Assembly (NCBI GenBank): GCA_026419785.1
Contig: JAODTK010005654.1
Coordinates: 89,676-153,675, forward strand
From: Sclerodactyla briareus
Taxonomy: Eukaryota > Echinodermata > Holothuroidea > Dendrochirotida > Sclerodactylidae
Length of the DNA: 64,000 bases
Reading direction: 5' to 3'
Shown here: one piece after another, positions 42,040-54,504 of the stretch
Position numbering within the stretch: position 1 is the stretch's first letter
Layout of the letters: each line of letters starts with the position of its first letter
Position numbers and translations under genes: made by a program
The notes under the pieces: model-generated
The model's database searches: none
What the model saw: the letters and a program-made list of their open reading frames with translations, nothing else
Told to the model about the DNA's origin: nothing

Positions 42040-44750
42040 CTTTCATGTATATTATGCACACGCCATTTACGCCGCATAAAAAACTCAATGAAAAGGTACT
42101 TGGGACTGGGTATGTGTTACTTCATTGCAGCAATAAAATCATATGATCTAATAGAACCTATCATTTTCATTACGCTGTTGTCTCTGTGTCCTTTCTTCTA
42201 CATTACCATCGTCTATAAAATACATCATATCCCCAATTCTTGTTGCTAACTTTTACTCTTTCACCTTTCGAGACAGGTAAGTGAATGTAATGTCATTTCT
42301 TGTGTTGCATGTTAGCCACGCCCCATTCAGTTTGGACTGTTCCATTTATGACATGGTGACAAATACTCACAAGAGTGTGTGACGTTGTAGCACTGTGTAC
42401 TAAAGTTGACAGCTTCTCCTTGTGTCAACATTCAGCTGTTTCGGAATTAATTACCCTAGCTATCAAACACCGGTACTAAAATCAAATTATGTATTTTTCG
42501 CCGATCCGAGCCGCCGCCGCGTAAATCGCTAGCTCCATGGCAACCTGTGAAAATATAAAACTGCCCCACGTGTTGCGAGCTGGAGCTGTGTACTGTCATT
42601 ATTTGCCAAATATACATGCCGCCACGGACATCGCCAGCTTCGTGGTAACGAATAAAACGCCACGCAAAAGCTATGTGTTGCTTTGCTTACTCGCTCAATG
42701 CTGTTGCACTAGTTTCAAGACAGAGCCCTGTTTGGAACACGTGGTCATCACCTACTACTGTTCACTAGCATTCTGACAATGCATTCCCACTGATAATGTA
42801 CAGTGCGTTACACAACTACCAAGTCGGCCACTCCTATTGATTTGGTACAGGACGCCAACAGCAAACCTTTTTATCGCCCACAATTAACATCTATGGAAGT
42901 TTCTAAATGATCTGGATTACAGGACTGGAATTATTAGCGATCGTCGATCCACTTCGTTCCGCGATACTGCATTTAATTTTCGTGTGGGCATACAAATCTA
43001 TGAATGAATTAATGGATAATGGGCAAATTGGTGAGAGAAAATATTGATACATAAAGGTTGTAGCGCAGATCTAGTGGTTTTCAGGGTGATTTTAGACCGT
43101 GCCGTGCTTCAGTTTTATTTGTAAAATATCACAGTTACGTAGGGGCTTTGGGCTCACCGGTATTGACACAAGTGATCTGTTAAGGGCCGGGTCACCCTTC
43201 CACACTAGAACGATTTTCTGTTATTGTGCTCACAATCTTTTTAGATTTAAGGCTGAACTAGGAAGGAGAGGGTCTGTGTGGTAATAAGTGGCATGAATAC
43301 TAGTACATTATCACAATACCTCTCAAGATCGGAAGGTTCGAAAAACACTCATTCCTAAAATGAGTCATATCGAAAAAGGGTAAACGTAGTTCGATATAAT
43401 CGTGAGCTTCAAGATAAAATAGGAAATATGTGATAATCAAGAACGCCGGGGGGAAGCGGCTTCCGCATTGGAATGGTTTGGCAAATAGCGAAAATCAAGT
43501 CTCCATTCATGTGGCAGGGTGTTCCAGCCGTTAAATGGCCCGGTATTAATCGGCATGAACCAATAATATTGGATCGTTGCACGACCACGATATCGTTTAT
43601 AGTGGACCGGCCTTAAGTCTTGTGGTAAGACGATGATCATTCCCAGATTACCCGCCATTAGAGATTTCCGCAGGCGCCACCAACTTCCTTCTGTACTGAC
43701 CAGTCCGTATCATCCAGCTAGTCGGCTGTTTATTTTTTTTTCTATAGACAGATAAGGACATTCAAAATAAAATCGTCTTAACGCAGATAGTGATTGGTGC
43801 CCTGTGCAGGTGCGGCGACAGGCGCACGTTGCATGTTTTAATAAGGAAAGACACGTGGTTATTTATGAGATCCGTGCAGGTTTATTTGCATTATTGGTTC
43901 ATTCCCCCATATTAAATGGAACAGTCTGATGATGGAAAAGATTGCCTTGTATTACACAGCTGAAAATATTGTACTAGACAAACGAATGAGGAGGGGATAA
44001 ACAAGGCTGGATTTTATCAATAATGGCCATAACTAGATGAAGTTATGGAAACCCACAATATCAAGATCATGCTGACTTGTGTTCTTATTCTTGTTTCCCA
44101 TGAGATTACATTCAGTACTCAACAAAATCTTGTAAGGGATATACATATATTTGAACATGGATCTTACCACACCTGTAGTGCTGAAGTTAAACAATCGCCG
44201 TTGGGCGGGACCGTGTTTGGGGTTCACAGCGAAGTATGTCTCCGAGGACGCAAGTACTTTTTGTGTGCTGTGCAATTCGAACGGCATCGCGTCAAACCGA
44301 AAAAACGGATTGACTCGGTTAGCAAATCGGAAACCTACCGGTTTTGCTCAGGCACTAACCGTGCAGCCTTACATTAACAAGGTGAAGACCTTAACTGCTT
44401 TCGCTCTTTCTTGTGCAACACGTTCAAATTTAAACTTTGACCACTTGTGAACAAATAGTGATTGATATGACACATGACTAATTTTTATTCAGTGATTGTA
44501 ACCCATTCGAACGCTAACACAAACTTTCTATATCAACTGTTATTCAGTATTCGCGAACCATTCAGTGATCGCCAATTTGCTTGTCCTATTTTTATTCCAG
44601 TGATTGTAACCCATGCGACCGCGAACCCAACTTTCATTATCAATATGTAAACAATTTACCGAACCAATTCGGCCAGTAGAAAACCCGCAAGGCCCTTCTA
44701 TTTACTATTCAGTGCTTTTGTTTTGTCAATACCTAAAATAACAAAAATGG
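42040..44750. other. Interior of the foldback-like element, no gene recognised
   Basis: Several frames of 60-110 residues exist (for example 43658-43437 minus and 44045-44377 plus). None shows a family motif, and the ones on opposite strands compete. No RNA gene was seen. Confidence 0.35.
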
Positions 44751-44875
44751 GCGAAAAACTTGGCGAAACGACCAGGCAGGTTGGGCGAAACGACCAAGCA
44801 GGTTGGGCGAAACGGTCCAACTTGCGGATAGGAAGGTTGGGCGAACGGAGTGGGCAAAACGACCACCGTAACCTT

Positions 44876-45590
44876 GTTGTTCTTGGCATTCTTCTACTCA
44901 CATCAAAAATGGTCAAAAATTCCCGATTGACAATTCGTTTGAATGAATCCGTTTTTACGATCGCCCGTCACGCAGTTACGCAGCGTACCACAATAAACAG
45001 TGAAGACTAGGGCTCCATGGAACCCATATTGGGCCAAAACCAAAATAATTGCTTGCTTTGAGTTGGTTAAATCGAATTCAATCAGAATTCTGAATTTTGG
45101 AGGTACCTGTAGAATAACAAGAAAGGACCATCAGGATTTAGTGGCGATACACCCCAAAATGAGTGAAATATGATTATTCTGGATTGCTTCATTGACTGCT
45201 ACAATAACACAAAGTGCCCCTATGAAGAAGTTTTGCTTGTTCCCTATACCCATGTTACCACCTGGGTGTATGAGTAGATAAGTGTCCTACCCACCCCCTA
45301 GCCCATTCCTCAACACTGATCTAATACATCCATTTACACATCATTATGCAATCCATGCCCATATGTTTTGGTGTTTCGGTTGAAAATGACAGGAAAAGTT
45401 TTCCGGATTCCCCACTTCCTGACCAGGTAGAAAAGTGGGAGGCGCGACGCGTCCTCATGAAATTGGTGGGTACGGTTAGGCCTACATTTTAGCTCAACCA
45501 GCTATGCTGGTTGAGCTATTGGAATCTGCTGTAACGCTATCTATCTCTCTATCCAGGTGTTAACAATTGCCTTTTCGGCTCCCAAACAGT
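44876..45590. other. Unassigned sequence
   Basis: No gene or clear repeat. A short inverted pair GCTCAACCAGC/GCTGGTTGAGC lies at about 45493-45516. Confidence 0.35.
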
Positions 45591-47230
45591 CATTCTGCGA
45601 TGGATGCGACCAACTGGAACAGGTTGAGTGACCCATGGGAATGTTTGATCTGTGAAGGTCAAGGTCAAAGGCCATCATTTTAAAGGGGCAATATAACCAT
45701 TTGTGGCTAAAATTTCAAAATGTATCTCCTCCTACAAATTTTGGTGCACAGTGCTTGAGGTTTGGTCATAATGATGGTCTAATAGCCGTACCTTCGGGTG
45801 TTCAGGAATTTTTTTTTTTTTTTATCAAAGGTCCCTCTTGGGCCCGAGGGCCCATTTTATGACATTTCACACAATGGTACTTGAAATGATTCTCCTCCCA
45901 CAAGCTTCAATTGATTTTCTTCAAGTTTACTGTAATGGTCCTTGGGTGGAGAGCCATTGGGGTGGTTCGGGATTTTGGGCCAGGGCCCAATTTGGTGGGG
46001 GTACAGATGCTGAGCAATGTCGGTCATAATGATTGTTTACGCCTTACTTTCAGGTGTGTTTCAGGAATTTCTGGTCCCAGTGTGGGCCCTGGAGCCCATT
46101 GTGTGAAATTACGCAAAATGCTCTCCCCTACAAATTTTGGTGCACAGTGCTGACTCGTTCATAATGATGGTCTAACCGCCGTACCTACTAATTGTTCAGG
46201 GATTTTTGTCTAAGGTCCCACTTGGGCAGAGCAGAGGCCAGAGGGCCCACTTCATGAATTTCATGCATGGTTACTTGAAATGCATCTCACAAGTTCAATT
46301 GATTTGAAGTTACATGTAATTTTACATTCAATGGCAGTGGTTCATCGGGGTGTTTTGCGAACTTCTGGCCCAATGTGAAATCAGCGAAACGTTTCTCCAA
46401 CAAATTTCGATGCACAGATCGCGCTGATGTTCGGTCATAATAACATCGGGTCGAAGTTTGGTCAACAATCGATCAAAGAATGACTTTTTGGGAGTCCATA
46501 ATGCTTCTTCTCAGCAGATATTACTTTTGAGAGTTTAACGTAACATCTTGAAAAGAAGCATTACGGATCTCCAAATAGTTATTCTTCGATGGATGGTTGA
46601 CCACAACGCTGACCCCTTGCTCATTGACTTTTGAGACATTTTTGACCCGGTGAATGTCAAGGTCAAAGGTCTTTGAAGGGGCAATAGAGGCTATCATACA
46701 TGTAAAATTTCAAAATGTATTACTTGCCCAAAGTCCATTAGATTTTTTTTTGAAACTGTCATAATGTTTCTCTGGAGGTGCTCTTTCCAGCTGGTTTGCA
46801 TTTTAGATACAACATCATATAGTGCTGTTAGAATTAAAGCGGTAACATCTGATGGAAAGAAGCAAAAAGTAATTCTTTGATGGATGTTGAACAAACTTGG
46901 GCCCAACGTTCATCAACCTTTGGGACATCTTGAGCCATGTGAAGGTCAAAGGCCATTGAAGGGACACAACAGGCCACTGTGTAAATTGCCCTTTTCTCTC
47001 TCAATCGTCATTCTTGATGGAGGTGACCAACTGAGTACAATGTTTATTGACTGCTAAAACTTCTTGGCCATATGAAGATCAAGGTCAAAGGTCGTTACGG
47101 GGGTAGTTTTCACATTTCATCAATTGCTTGAAACTGCCTTCTTGGCCTCACGATCTTGCATATTTAACACATAATTGTACATTCGTCTTGGTACATTGTG
47201 CGGTTTGAGCTACAGCACCGTTGGTGCTCT
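45590..47230 (+). repeat. Degenerate repeat array with AAGGTCAAAGG motifs
   Basis: A unit containing CAAATTTTGGTGCACAGTGC recurs near 45735 and 46131, with a weaker copy at 46401. GAAGGTCAAGGTCAAAGG-type strings occur near 45655, 46653, 46941 and 47068. CATTCTGCGATGGATG-type strings occur near 45592, 46572, 46872 and 47018. A related block lies at 57060-57360. No coding frame belongs to it. Confidence 0.75.
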
Positions 47231-48740
47231 AGTTATAAATTCCCATAAATATTCAGATAGATTAAATGAATAACCTCTCCGGTTACCCATACCCAGATTC
47301 ATGAAAGTCTGACTGTTCGTAAACAGATTTAGATGAAGGTAGACCTGTCCATATTGACTGGTCAATTCGGTGGAATTCCGACAAATTTTGAAAAAAATAT
47401 GCAAATCGGGCATGCTAAACCTCAGTAATTAAGTTCATCTAACTGTGCCTATGTGCTGAACCAAATCACTATAGCAATGCATGGTTGTTCCGTACTCTTC
47501 CTAAACACGCTCAACCAGAATTTTACGGAATAGACTAATTAATTTCTACTTAATAGAGACTTTCACACCCAAAACCTGATCAGATCATGTTCACCCAACC
47601 CCGATACTACATACAAAAATTAATCTGTCTCACCGTTTCTGAGAAATCCAGATAACGAGAAAGTATGACACATGCACACAGACATGTCATACAAACACAC
47701 CAGTGAACGAAAATTTAGCCGCGTTCAAAACAACCAGAAATAGTGCAGGACAACAGTAGTATTTACAAAAAACCGGGACAATGGTCACCTCATATTTTCA
47801 TGCATTTGCAAACTTTCATGTTGGAAAAAAAAATTGGGACCATAGGAGTAGGAAGCTATATAGAATCACCATATCCACCAATTGCAGGCACTACTGTATA
47901 CACATGGATTCATAATTGATGAATAGTACATGTACCACGTCCCACAATACACACATTTGCCCAAAACTGAGATATCTTCTTCTTTTTTTATATTCCTGAC
48001 GTGCCAGCGTAATTTTTTTTGCACCAACCTATCAGAACATCAGTGTTTTGGGGAAATAATTTCTCATCCATTTTAAAACAATAATTGTACATAGTCGGCA
48101 CTCGCAGCATTTACCAAATCACAGAATGATAAATGGTAACGTTTTTACACCTCAAGTCCTCAACTTCGAAGACGTATAAGCCCCCGCCACCTTATACTAG
48201 CAGAAAAATTTCATGGTCAAGAATGTAACCCACTACAACAGCCTACGCAATGCCGCTCTAAAAGTTGATTTATTTGTCATCTTAATATAGGATTTAGTAT
48301 GATTATCAGATCTGATATTCATGAAATAAATGTAAATTGTTTCTAAAATTGAAGTCCTTTTTGACAATGAGATTTCATTGTAGAAAGCTCCTCATTCCAT
48401 GCAAATTGTACAGTGACAATGTGGGCCCATCAACTCGCACGCGTGCATGCCCAGGGCAGCAGTCCAAGAGTTGTATAGCAACGAATAAAGAGAGACGCAA
48501 TACCCTGGAAAATCATGGGCTGCCCTGGATTCTCTTACAGCAGCTGGTTACTATCGAAATCTTGCGTGCTCATCCAGGGACCAACCCAGAGTAAACTCGA
48601 ATTGTAACTAGACATAACTGTAATTGCATGCAATTACATATCGAAGCCCAGTTAAAATGTGTTACGTCATAACTGTTATAGGCAAGTAATAGAGTCCGTT
48701 TTCTGATGTGAAACGTTTGCGTTTGAAGAGTGGGACGCAC
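47231..48740. other. AT-rich sequence, nothing recognised
   Basis: No protein family, RNA gene or repeat array was found. Confidence 0.35.
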
Positions 48741-48746
48741 AAATTC

Positions 48747-49148
48747 CTAAAGTAAAGCAAATGCTTTGGTTGACCCCTGTCCGAGAAGCTTCATTTCCTG
48801 TCGAAGATTGCGACAGTCACAACTATTCCTATAAAATTCACAAAGGTAGTAACCCCTTTGTGTATGATCAGGTTCAATCCAGGTCACTCGTGGTCGACAT
48901 GGGTCTACAATATTGTAAACATGATAACTGCTCGGCGCAAAGTTGTAGAGGGTTCTATATGTATGATATGTAAGATGCCCTTTCATCTCATCCCGAGGGA
49001 ACAAGAATGAACCCGGAGAATGTGATCTATGTCCCCGGAGAATGTGGTTTTCCGGGGCTGATCCGGAGTGCACTCCTTGGGCAGCTGGAAGGATGCAGGA
49101 TTCAATGAACGCATCTACTTCTACCCCGCGGTTGTACAGAGTCGCCAT
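48747..49148 (-). CDS. Unassigned 133-residue open frame
   Basis: It starts at ATG 49148 with a favourable context (CAGATGG), MATLYNRGVEVDAFIESCIL. It stays open for 133 codons in mixed sequence and ends FALL. There is no signal peptide, membrane segment or motif I recognise. Cysteines in CDCR near the end are too few to suggest a domain. Competing plus-strand frames are shorter. It may be a single-exon host gene, an exon or chance. Confidence 0.25.
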   Translation of the reverse strand: MATLYNRGVEVDAFIESCILPAAQGVHSGSAPENHILRGHRSHSPGSFLFPRDEMKGHLTYHTYRTLYNFAPSSYHVYNIVDPCRPRVTWIEPDHTQRGYYLCEFYRNSCDCRNLRQEMKLLGQGSTKAFALL

Positions 49149-49414
49149 CTGAAGTAAAGCAAATACCGATAACGTGAACTTCAGTTAACCTTTGTCTGTT
49201 TGTCAGAGGCTCCAGACTTCCTATCAGAGGTTACAATAGCTACAACACAAATATACCATATGTACGTACGAACCACAAAGTTTATGTACCCTACCGATGC
49301 ATTGCATACATTTTGAACGTTGTTGAGGATACATCAGAATTTGTGTTGTGGGTACTTATTTTACAGTTGTAAGTAGCCTGTTAAAGATTACAAAATGGTT
49401 AAGTTACAGTTTAA

Positions 49415-49600
49415 ACACTTTCATTCGACCTTTTCCTCCAAATGAAATTTTTCACAAAATAATTGTGCAAATGAGTAGGCGTTAATTATGGCAGCGTCTG
49501 TCTCTTCAGCTTCTAAGTAGTCTACATCATAAAATGGTGTGTTGCCGTCAATGAACGCAATTTTTGTACAGCAGTCAATGCAATTATGTGTCTCACTCTG
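49415..49600 (-). CDS. Possible terminal exon, unassigned
   Basis: After TTTGTTTGTCAG (an acceptor-like string on the minus strand, ending near 49597) a frame of about 55 residues reads CIDCCTKIAFIDGNTPFYDV (about 49570-49511) and ends KFHLEEKVE stop. Its acidic, codon-like composition is suggestive, but no partner exon was found. Confidence 0.22.
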
Positions 49601-49639
49601 ACAAACAAACGAATCAGTGTACAAAAATCGACTCTGGAC

Positions 49640-50110
49640 AACTTTAGTGTAATTGATAGCCCTTTTGTGGAATACTGACCGGACGAGAGAGAGGATTGAA
49701 CCTATTCAATGTCTGGCAAGTTGCAGCCCTTGGTACTGCTCTAATTGGCAGCGGGAATCCGTCAATAGGGGCAGGGAATATGCAATGCTTCTGAGGCAAA
49801 ACCTCAATGTGGAGAGGGTGGAGGAGGTAATTACCACAGGCAAAGATTGCCTACCTACCTTTGTCACTATACAGCCCCAAACAAAAAAAGGGCGCGAGGT
49901 CCCATATTTAAAAGTTTGTTATGACCCGACCAGAATAACAAAGGGATCAAATTGTATGGAAGGACACGTGACTTTTGGGTTTTCTTGAAGATGTAGAAGG
50001 GGCAAGGAAGGCTGCCTTGAATAACAAAGGTACAAAATTTATACCGAAGGCTACTTGACTTTTAGTGCTCTTCTAAGAGATGGTGGACTAACTTTAAAAA
50101 CTGGGGCTAT
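49640..50110 (+). other. Unassigned 111-residue frame and imperfect direct repeat
   Basis: An open frame at 49653-49988 includes REYAMLLRQNLNVERVEEVI. No family was recognised. A block AATAACAAAGG followed by ACTTGACTTTT-like sequence repeats about 82 bp apart (49937 and 50021). Confidence 0.25.
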
Positions 50111-50199
50111 TGGGTGATGAAATATGCATTATCGGGAGAAATAGTGCTTCACAAATTTAATCTTTGTTTACAGGATTGGGTGGGAATTGAATTGTGGAG

Positions 50200-50600
50200 C
50201 AGTGAGTGTCTACAAAGTTCTCAGACTTTGACCTTTGTTGACTGGAAGATGACCTTTGACCCAACCTAAAATAATAGGGAGCCTTCACTTTATTTGCAAA
50301 CCTGCATACCAAGTATCAACTCCCTTTGCCTGTAGTTCAGGTTTTCGAGTGTTTTAGGTGTTTCCTGTTGACCTGGGACGACCCTTTGACCTGACCCAAT
50401 CAATGACGAGGTCAAAACTGGATTAGGCAAGCTTCATACCAAGTATAACTATCAACACCTGTGCATCCAATAGTATGCTGTTTACAAGGTTCAGACTTTG
50501 ATCCCTGTGACTAAGCTGACATTTGACCTGACCCAGTCAGTGCAGATCAGCACTACATATGACCAACCCACATACCAAGTATCGACTCCCTACACCTTTT
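50200..50600 (+). repeat. TGACCTTTGACC repeat block
   Basis: Strings of the form GACCTTTGACC and TTTGACCTGACCCA recur at about 50232, 50381 and 50522. ATACCAAGTAT strings follow at about 50309, 50429 and 50571, giving a degenerate unit of about 120-140 bp. It contains the AGGTCA half-site in inverse orientation. Confidence 0.7.
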
Positions 50601-51050
50601 CATTCAAAAGTTATGTTGTTCCCCCATGAACAAGGGTACTACCTCTTTACTCTCATGAACATTTCTACCCTTCCTGGACCTGCTTTCCATGTGATTCTTT
50701 CCCAAACACTGCCCTTCTCGTTTTCCACTATCTTTAAGCTTTCGTTCAGGGTTTTCACTTCCACCCTCCCCCCCCCCCCCCCTTAAGTTTTGTTGCTGTT
50801 CTTTTGACAGCATTGCTTAGTCTCAAAGCTCTGCTCCGATGCTTCCTGACTGTGGAACTGGCAGCTCTTCTTCTCCCTTTCAACTGCTCATGGGCGTAGC
50901 GCAGGGAGAGTGTGAAAGGTCTATGAGGATGGACTATTTTTGTTTGTGCGGCCGGGTTTGTTTCCTGTTGTAGTGGTCTTGCAGTGATAGAATTTGTGCT
51001 GTATGCCCTGATTTCCAGGCTGAGAGGTGTTGAGAGTTGTAACTGTGTAT
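50601..51050. other. Spacer with poly-C tract
   Basis: A C-run lies at about 50767-50783. No gene was recognised. Confidence 0.35.
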
Positions 51051-51053
51051 GTT

Positions 51054-51924
51054 CTAACTGTGTGTTTCTCCCTCTGACTTTGTCCTGTGTGATTTCATGT
51101 TTCTTAACTTTTCGTTTGCTAATGCCATTTCTTTGTGGAACTTGTTGGAGGTGGTACTCGCATTTGCTTGTTCAAGTTTTTTGTGCTTCTTCGTAACCAT
51201 GCGTTTTTTGTGGCTAATGTTGCTCTGTTGGTTATGTAGCCATCTCTTGTAATTTTTGTGTACCTCTTTGTACAATGTTGTCCAGGTTTTGTTGTGTTTT
51301 CTGTTTGCCTGATACGACGCTGCCGCTAGTCCCATGGCGAAATGTCTTCCCTCCTCCTTATCATTTAATTGTGCCTGCGATAACGTTAGGTTCCCTAGTG
51401 GTTGGTTACGCCCCCTGCACAAGTCTGGTGGTTCTTCTTTTGCAACTGTTTAATTGTGGGACCGCCCTGTTGATTGGGTTCCTTCATTTTCAGTGACTGC
51501 AATTGTTTTAATTTTCTCTTTAAAACTGCGGTCAGTCATCAGTTTCACACTCCACATCCCCCAAAGGGTTTCCAAAGGAACCACCCCACCAAACGAGGCA
51601 ATTGGAGAGCACCTATAGGAATTCAGGAATAGGCTCTGACCTTACATGTACCCAAAACTCATACGCTACCCCTATTTTGTACAACATCCAGGGGTTACGG
51701 ACCACAAATTCTTCATCTTGCAAGTTTGATTCAATGAATTTTGTTACAGTTCTCCCTATTGAGCCCAAATTCTCACAATTTTTCCCAAAGTATCCTTGGT
51801 TGGTGGTGTGGAATGGTTGCCAGGACTGGGTGTGAGTGTGGTGCATTTGAATCCATGCTTGCTGCTGGGGAATTTGCTTAACTTGCTGGGAAAAGGTGGC
51901 AATCTGAGCTGATGAAAAGCTCAT
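51054..51924 (-). pseudogene. Unknown protein-coding remnant, possibly a mobile element gene
   Basis: Two long minus-strand pieces lie in series. 51924-51613 starts at a good ATG (MSFSSAQIATFSQQVKQ) and contains VVRNPWMLYKIGVAYEFW. 51422-51054 is a Lys/Gln/Asn-rich segment (LSQAQLNDKEEGRHFAMGLA, KNYKRWLHNQQSN). The gap between them can be read with two or three frame changes. The second half is strongly basic, as in nucleic-acid-binding proteins. No known transposase or Gag family was recognised. It could also be a host gene with an assembly error. Confidence 0.35.
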
Positions 51925-53079
51925 TCCGTTCCTTACCAGCTTAAGGCTGAATGACAGTGATTAAATAGAAGACAGTTGTAGGCTTAGGCAAGGACTACTT
52001 AACTTAAAAAAAAACTTAGACAAAAAAGTCCTGGAGGTTGATGTCTGCCAAGCTAGATTTAAATAGGTCACTTTCACGCAGTAAAATCTACAAAGTGACA
52101 ATGATATGCTTTCGTGAATTTATTGGACATTGAGTATTTTATAGGCGCCAAACTTTGGCGGAAGTGTAACAACGTTGGACCGAAACAGTCACCACAGGAA
52201 CTGGTTGTTGGAGAAAGAAAATTCTGCAATTCTGCTGTTGCAGGTAGGCTAGGCCCAGGCTGTAGGCTACAGTACATAGGTCACGCTTCAAAATTCGAAG
52301 CTCCGACCAGTCTGCCAGTCACTTAACTAAAATGAACAATATAATTGACTTTTGTGATTGTGATTCCTTACAAATATAAAGTACTAGTGTTTACCAATGA
52401 ACTTTCAGTTAATGCATGGAGAAGCGTGAAAAAAATGCTGCACTGATGCAATCCCGCCCAAAAAAAACCTGAGCTGACTGTACTGTGCTACGCGTCGCGT
52501 ACGACGACGAATGCAGGTGGTAAAAATTCCACTGTGAATATGGGTTGTGCTAGGTACTTAGGCCACCCTAGTTGCAAACAGAGTTTGGTCATGTCATCTT
52601 TAGTCACCTAAGTTGTCTAGTATGGTCTGCCTATAGTAAGCGACCCCGATCCTCAATTCGGAGTAGCGACCCTTCGGAATAACGGCGGTCGTCACGGTAT
52701 TTCTTAGCACGGGCAGAAACAAACGCCCAAGCTCTGTAGGCCTAAACGCTAAGCCGGGATGTATGCCCTAGTATGACTCATGTTTTCATTACACAAAAGG
52801 TCTACACAAAATGTCTACATCTTGCAGAAACTAACAGCACAATTGCAACTATTCTCAAAATTCTCATAATATTAATTCATCACAGGAATTGATTCGTATA
52901 TGGCCCCATACCTGCTTCAATATTGCGTAATTTAGCCGCAAAGTTGGCGTATCATTGCTCGCCACCGGAAACCCGTTGGTTAGCAGCAATGTAGGCCTAA
53001 CCATTAGCGCGAACCAATCTTTTTGGGTGCATTTCCCAGCACTCCCCGCGCGTTCAATTAGCTGCAAATTGTTGCACAG
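51925..53079. other. Unassigned sequence
   Basis: No gene was recognised. TAGGCCTA/GTAGGCTA-type strings are frequent. Confidence 0.3.
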
Positions 53080-53215
53080 TAACATGGGCGATCCGTGACG
53101 GACAATTTCCCCCCGGACATTTCCCCCCCCCGGCCAATTCCCCCTCACTGAAAGTTTTTGGTGCTCAGAATTAGGGTTAGGGTCTAAAGTTAGGGTCATG
53201 TTTGGGTCACGTATA
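53080..53215. repeat. GGACAATTTCCCCC repeats beside short TTAGGG-like run
   Basis: Three related strings (GGACAATTTCCCCC, GGACATTTCCCCCC, GGCCAATTCCCCCT) lie at 53100-53150, followed by TTAGGGTTAGGG at 53172. Such CCGGACAATT blocks mark ends of non-autonomous DNA transposons in several marine genomes. The TTAGGG run is far too short for a telomere. Confidence 0.5.
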
Positions 53216-54500
53216 TAGTCTGTTCCCAACTAAGCAAACGAAACCGCTATTGATCTCATATGCATAGGCATACCTTTGACTTCCAAAACAACATTCAGCG
53301 TGTTTACGTGGTCATATGGTGTCGTCAATTAATAAAATGTTCATTCCATGTTTCCCCATTCCATTTCTGATATATTGATACACGAAACCTATTTCGATTA
53401 TTAATTACGAATAATTAAAAATCATTAGGAAAATTGAAGGCTAACATCACAATCATACATTCATCTCTATGGTATTTTTATTTTATTTGATATGAGTACT
53501 TCCGAATAAAATCGAGTTTGATATTGAAACTGCCCAGAGTGGTCATTAGCCATTTTCGAATCAGTCATTCCTAACGGATATCATTCATACTTTCCTATCG
53601 CCACACGCACCGATGCCCTTAATATCGCTCTTAAAAAATCGCTCTGTAAATACACAAAATTCACCATCGGAGATCAAACTATACTGATCAGGGGTTTTGA
53701 AGTACGGCTTTTCTGATTATCTGGTTAATATTTAACGATATACATGGAAAACATTCCGGTGATCTCATATTTTTACGAAGGCCTGCTTCATTACCACTTT
53801 GTGTGATTGTCGATGAGCAAGTCACGTGACCTTTTTATGCAACATCTCCTGTAACGAAGTGCCGTAGCTGTTGACCGTACAGTCTGTGGTTCACGTAGCC
53901 CCGAACTTGTTTTCCCCTGTACAGATACTACCTGATATGGAATTTCCAAAGTTGGTTAGAATAGTTTTATAGCTGAAACTAGGTTAATAATGTGAGAGAA
54001 CAACGGAAAGTGACTCACAACGCACATACATATTTGACCTCGGAATATCACAAAATGTGTGGAAGTCCAAAGGAAAATTCGACCAGCCAAAATTTGGATA
54101 GTCTGCCTGGAAAAAAGTACCACCCATACCCCTCCCATTTGCTCCTGCGTGAGATTCTGCGAGAGTTTCATGAATAATTTTTCAAATTCTATTTGGACTT
54201 AAGAAAGGATAGAACACTCCTGAGCACTCGTTTTTCTATTGTTCCAACCTAAAGAATTGAAGGAAATACTGCCTAATCAGCGGAAGTGATGATGGGTTTC
54301 TCATTTACAGTATACAACTTTTTCCCAAACGAAATTGGAACCGATATACCCACAGACAAAGAAGCCAAAATTACCAACCACTGTAAAAGTTAACTACCCT
54401 GCGAAGGCTGATCAAAATGTTCGCGGCGAAGATTGCGTCCGTTGGGGTGCCGAAGTGAATTTCCGGGATCGGGTACGGTGGCAAACAATGACGTGGCGGA
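53216..54500. other. AT-rich sequence, nothing recognised
   Basis: No gene, RNA or repeat family was identified. Confidence 0.35.
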
Positions 54501-54504
54501 AAAG

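Larger units (their letters stand above)
41116..44875. mobile_element. Foldback-like element with minisatellite arms
   Basis: The left arm (about 41140-41262) has 22-bp units around GGTCGTTTCGCCCAACC. The right arm (about 44755-44870) carries the same units in inverse orientation (GGTTGGGCGAAACGACC). Oppositely oriented minisatellite arms some 3.5 kb apart resemble foldback elements. No transposase was recognised in the 3.4-kb interior. The interior includes a smaller hAT-MITE-like block and a direct repeat described separately. Arms could also be independent insertions of one minisatellite. Confidence 0.5.

Noticed and set aside
53168..53200. Telomeric TTAGGG repeat
   Set aside because: Only two tandem hexamers, within a transposon-like block.
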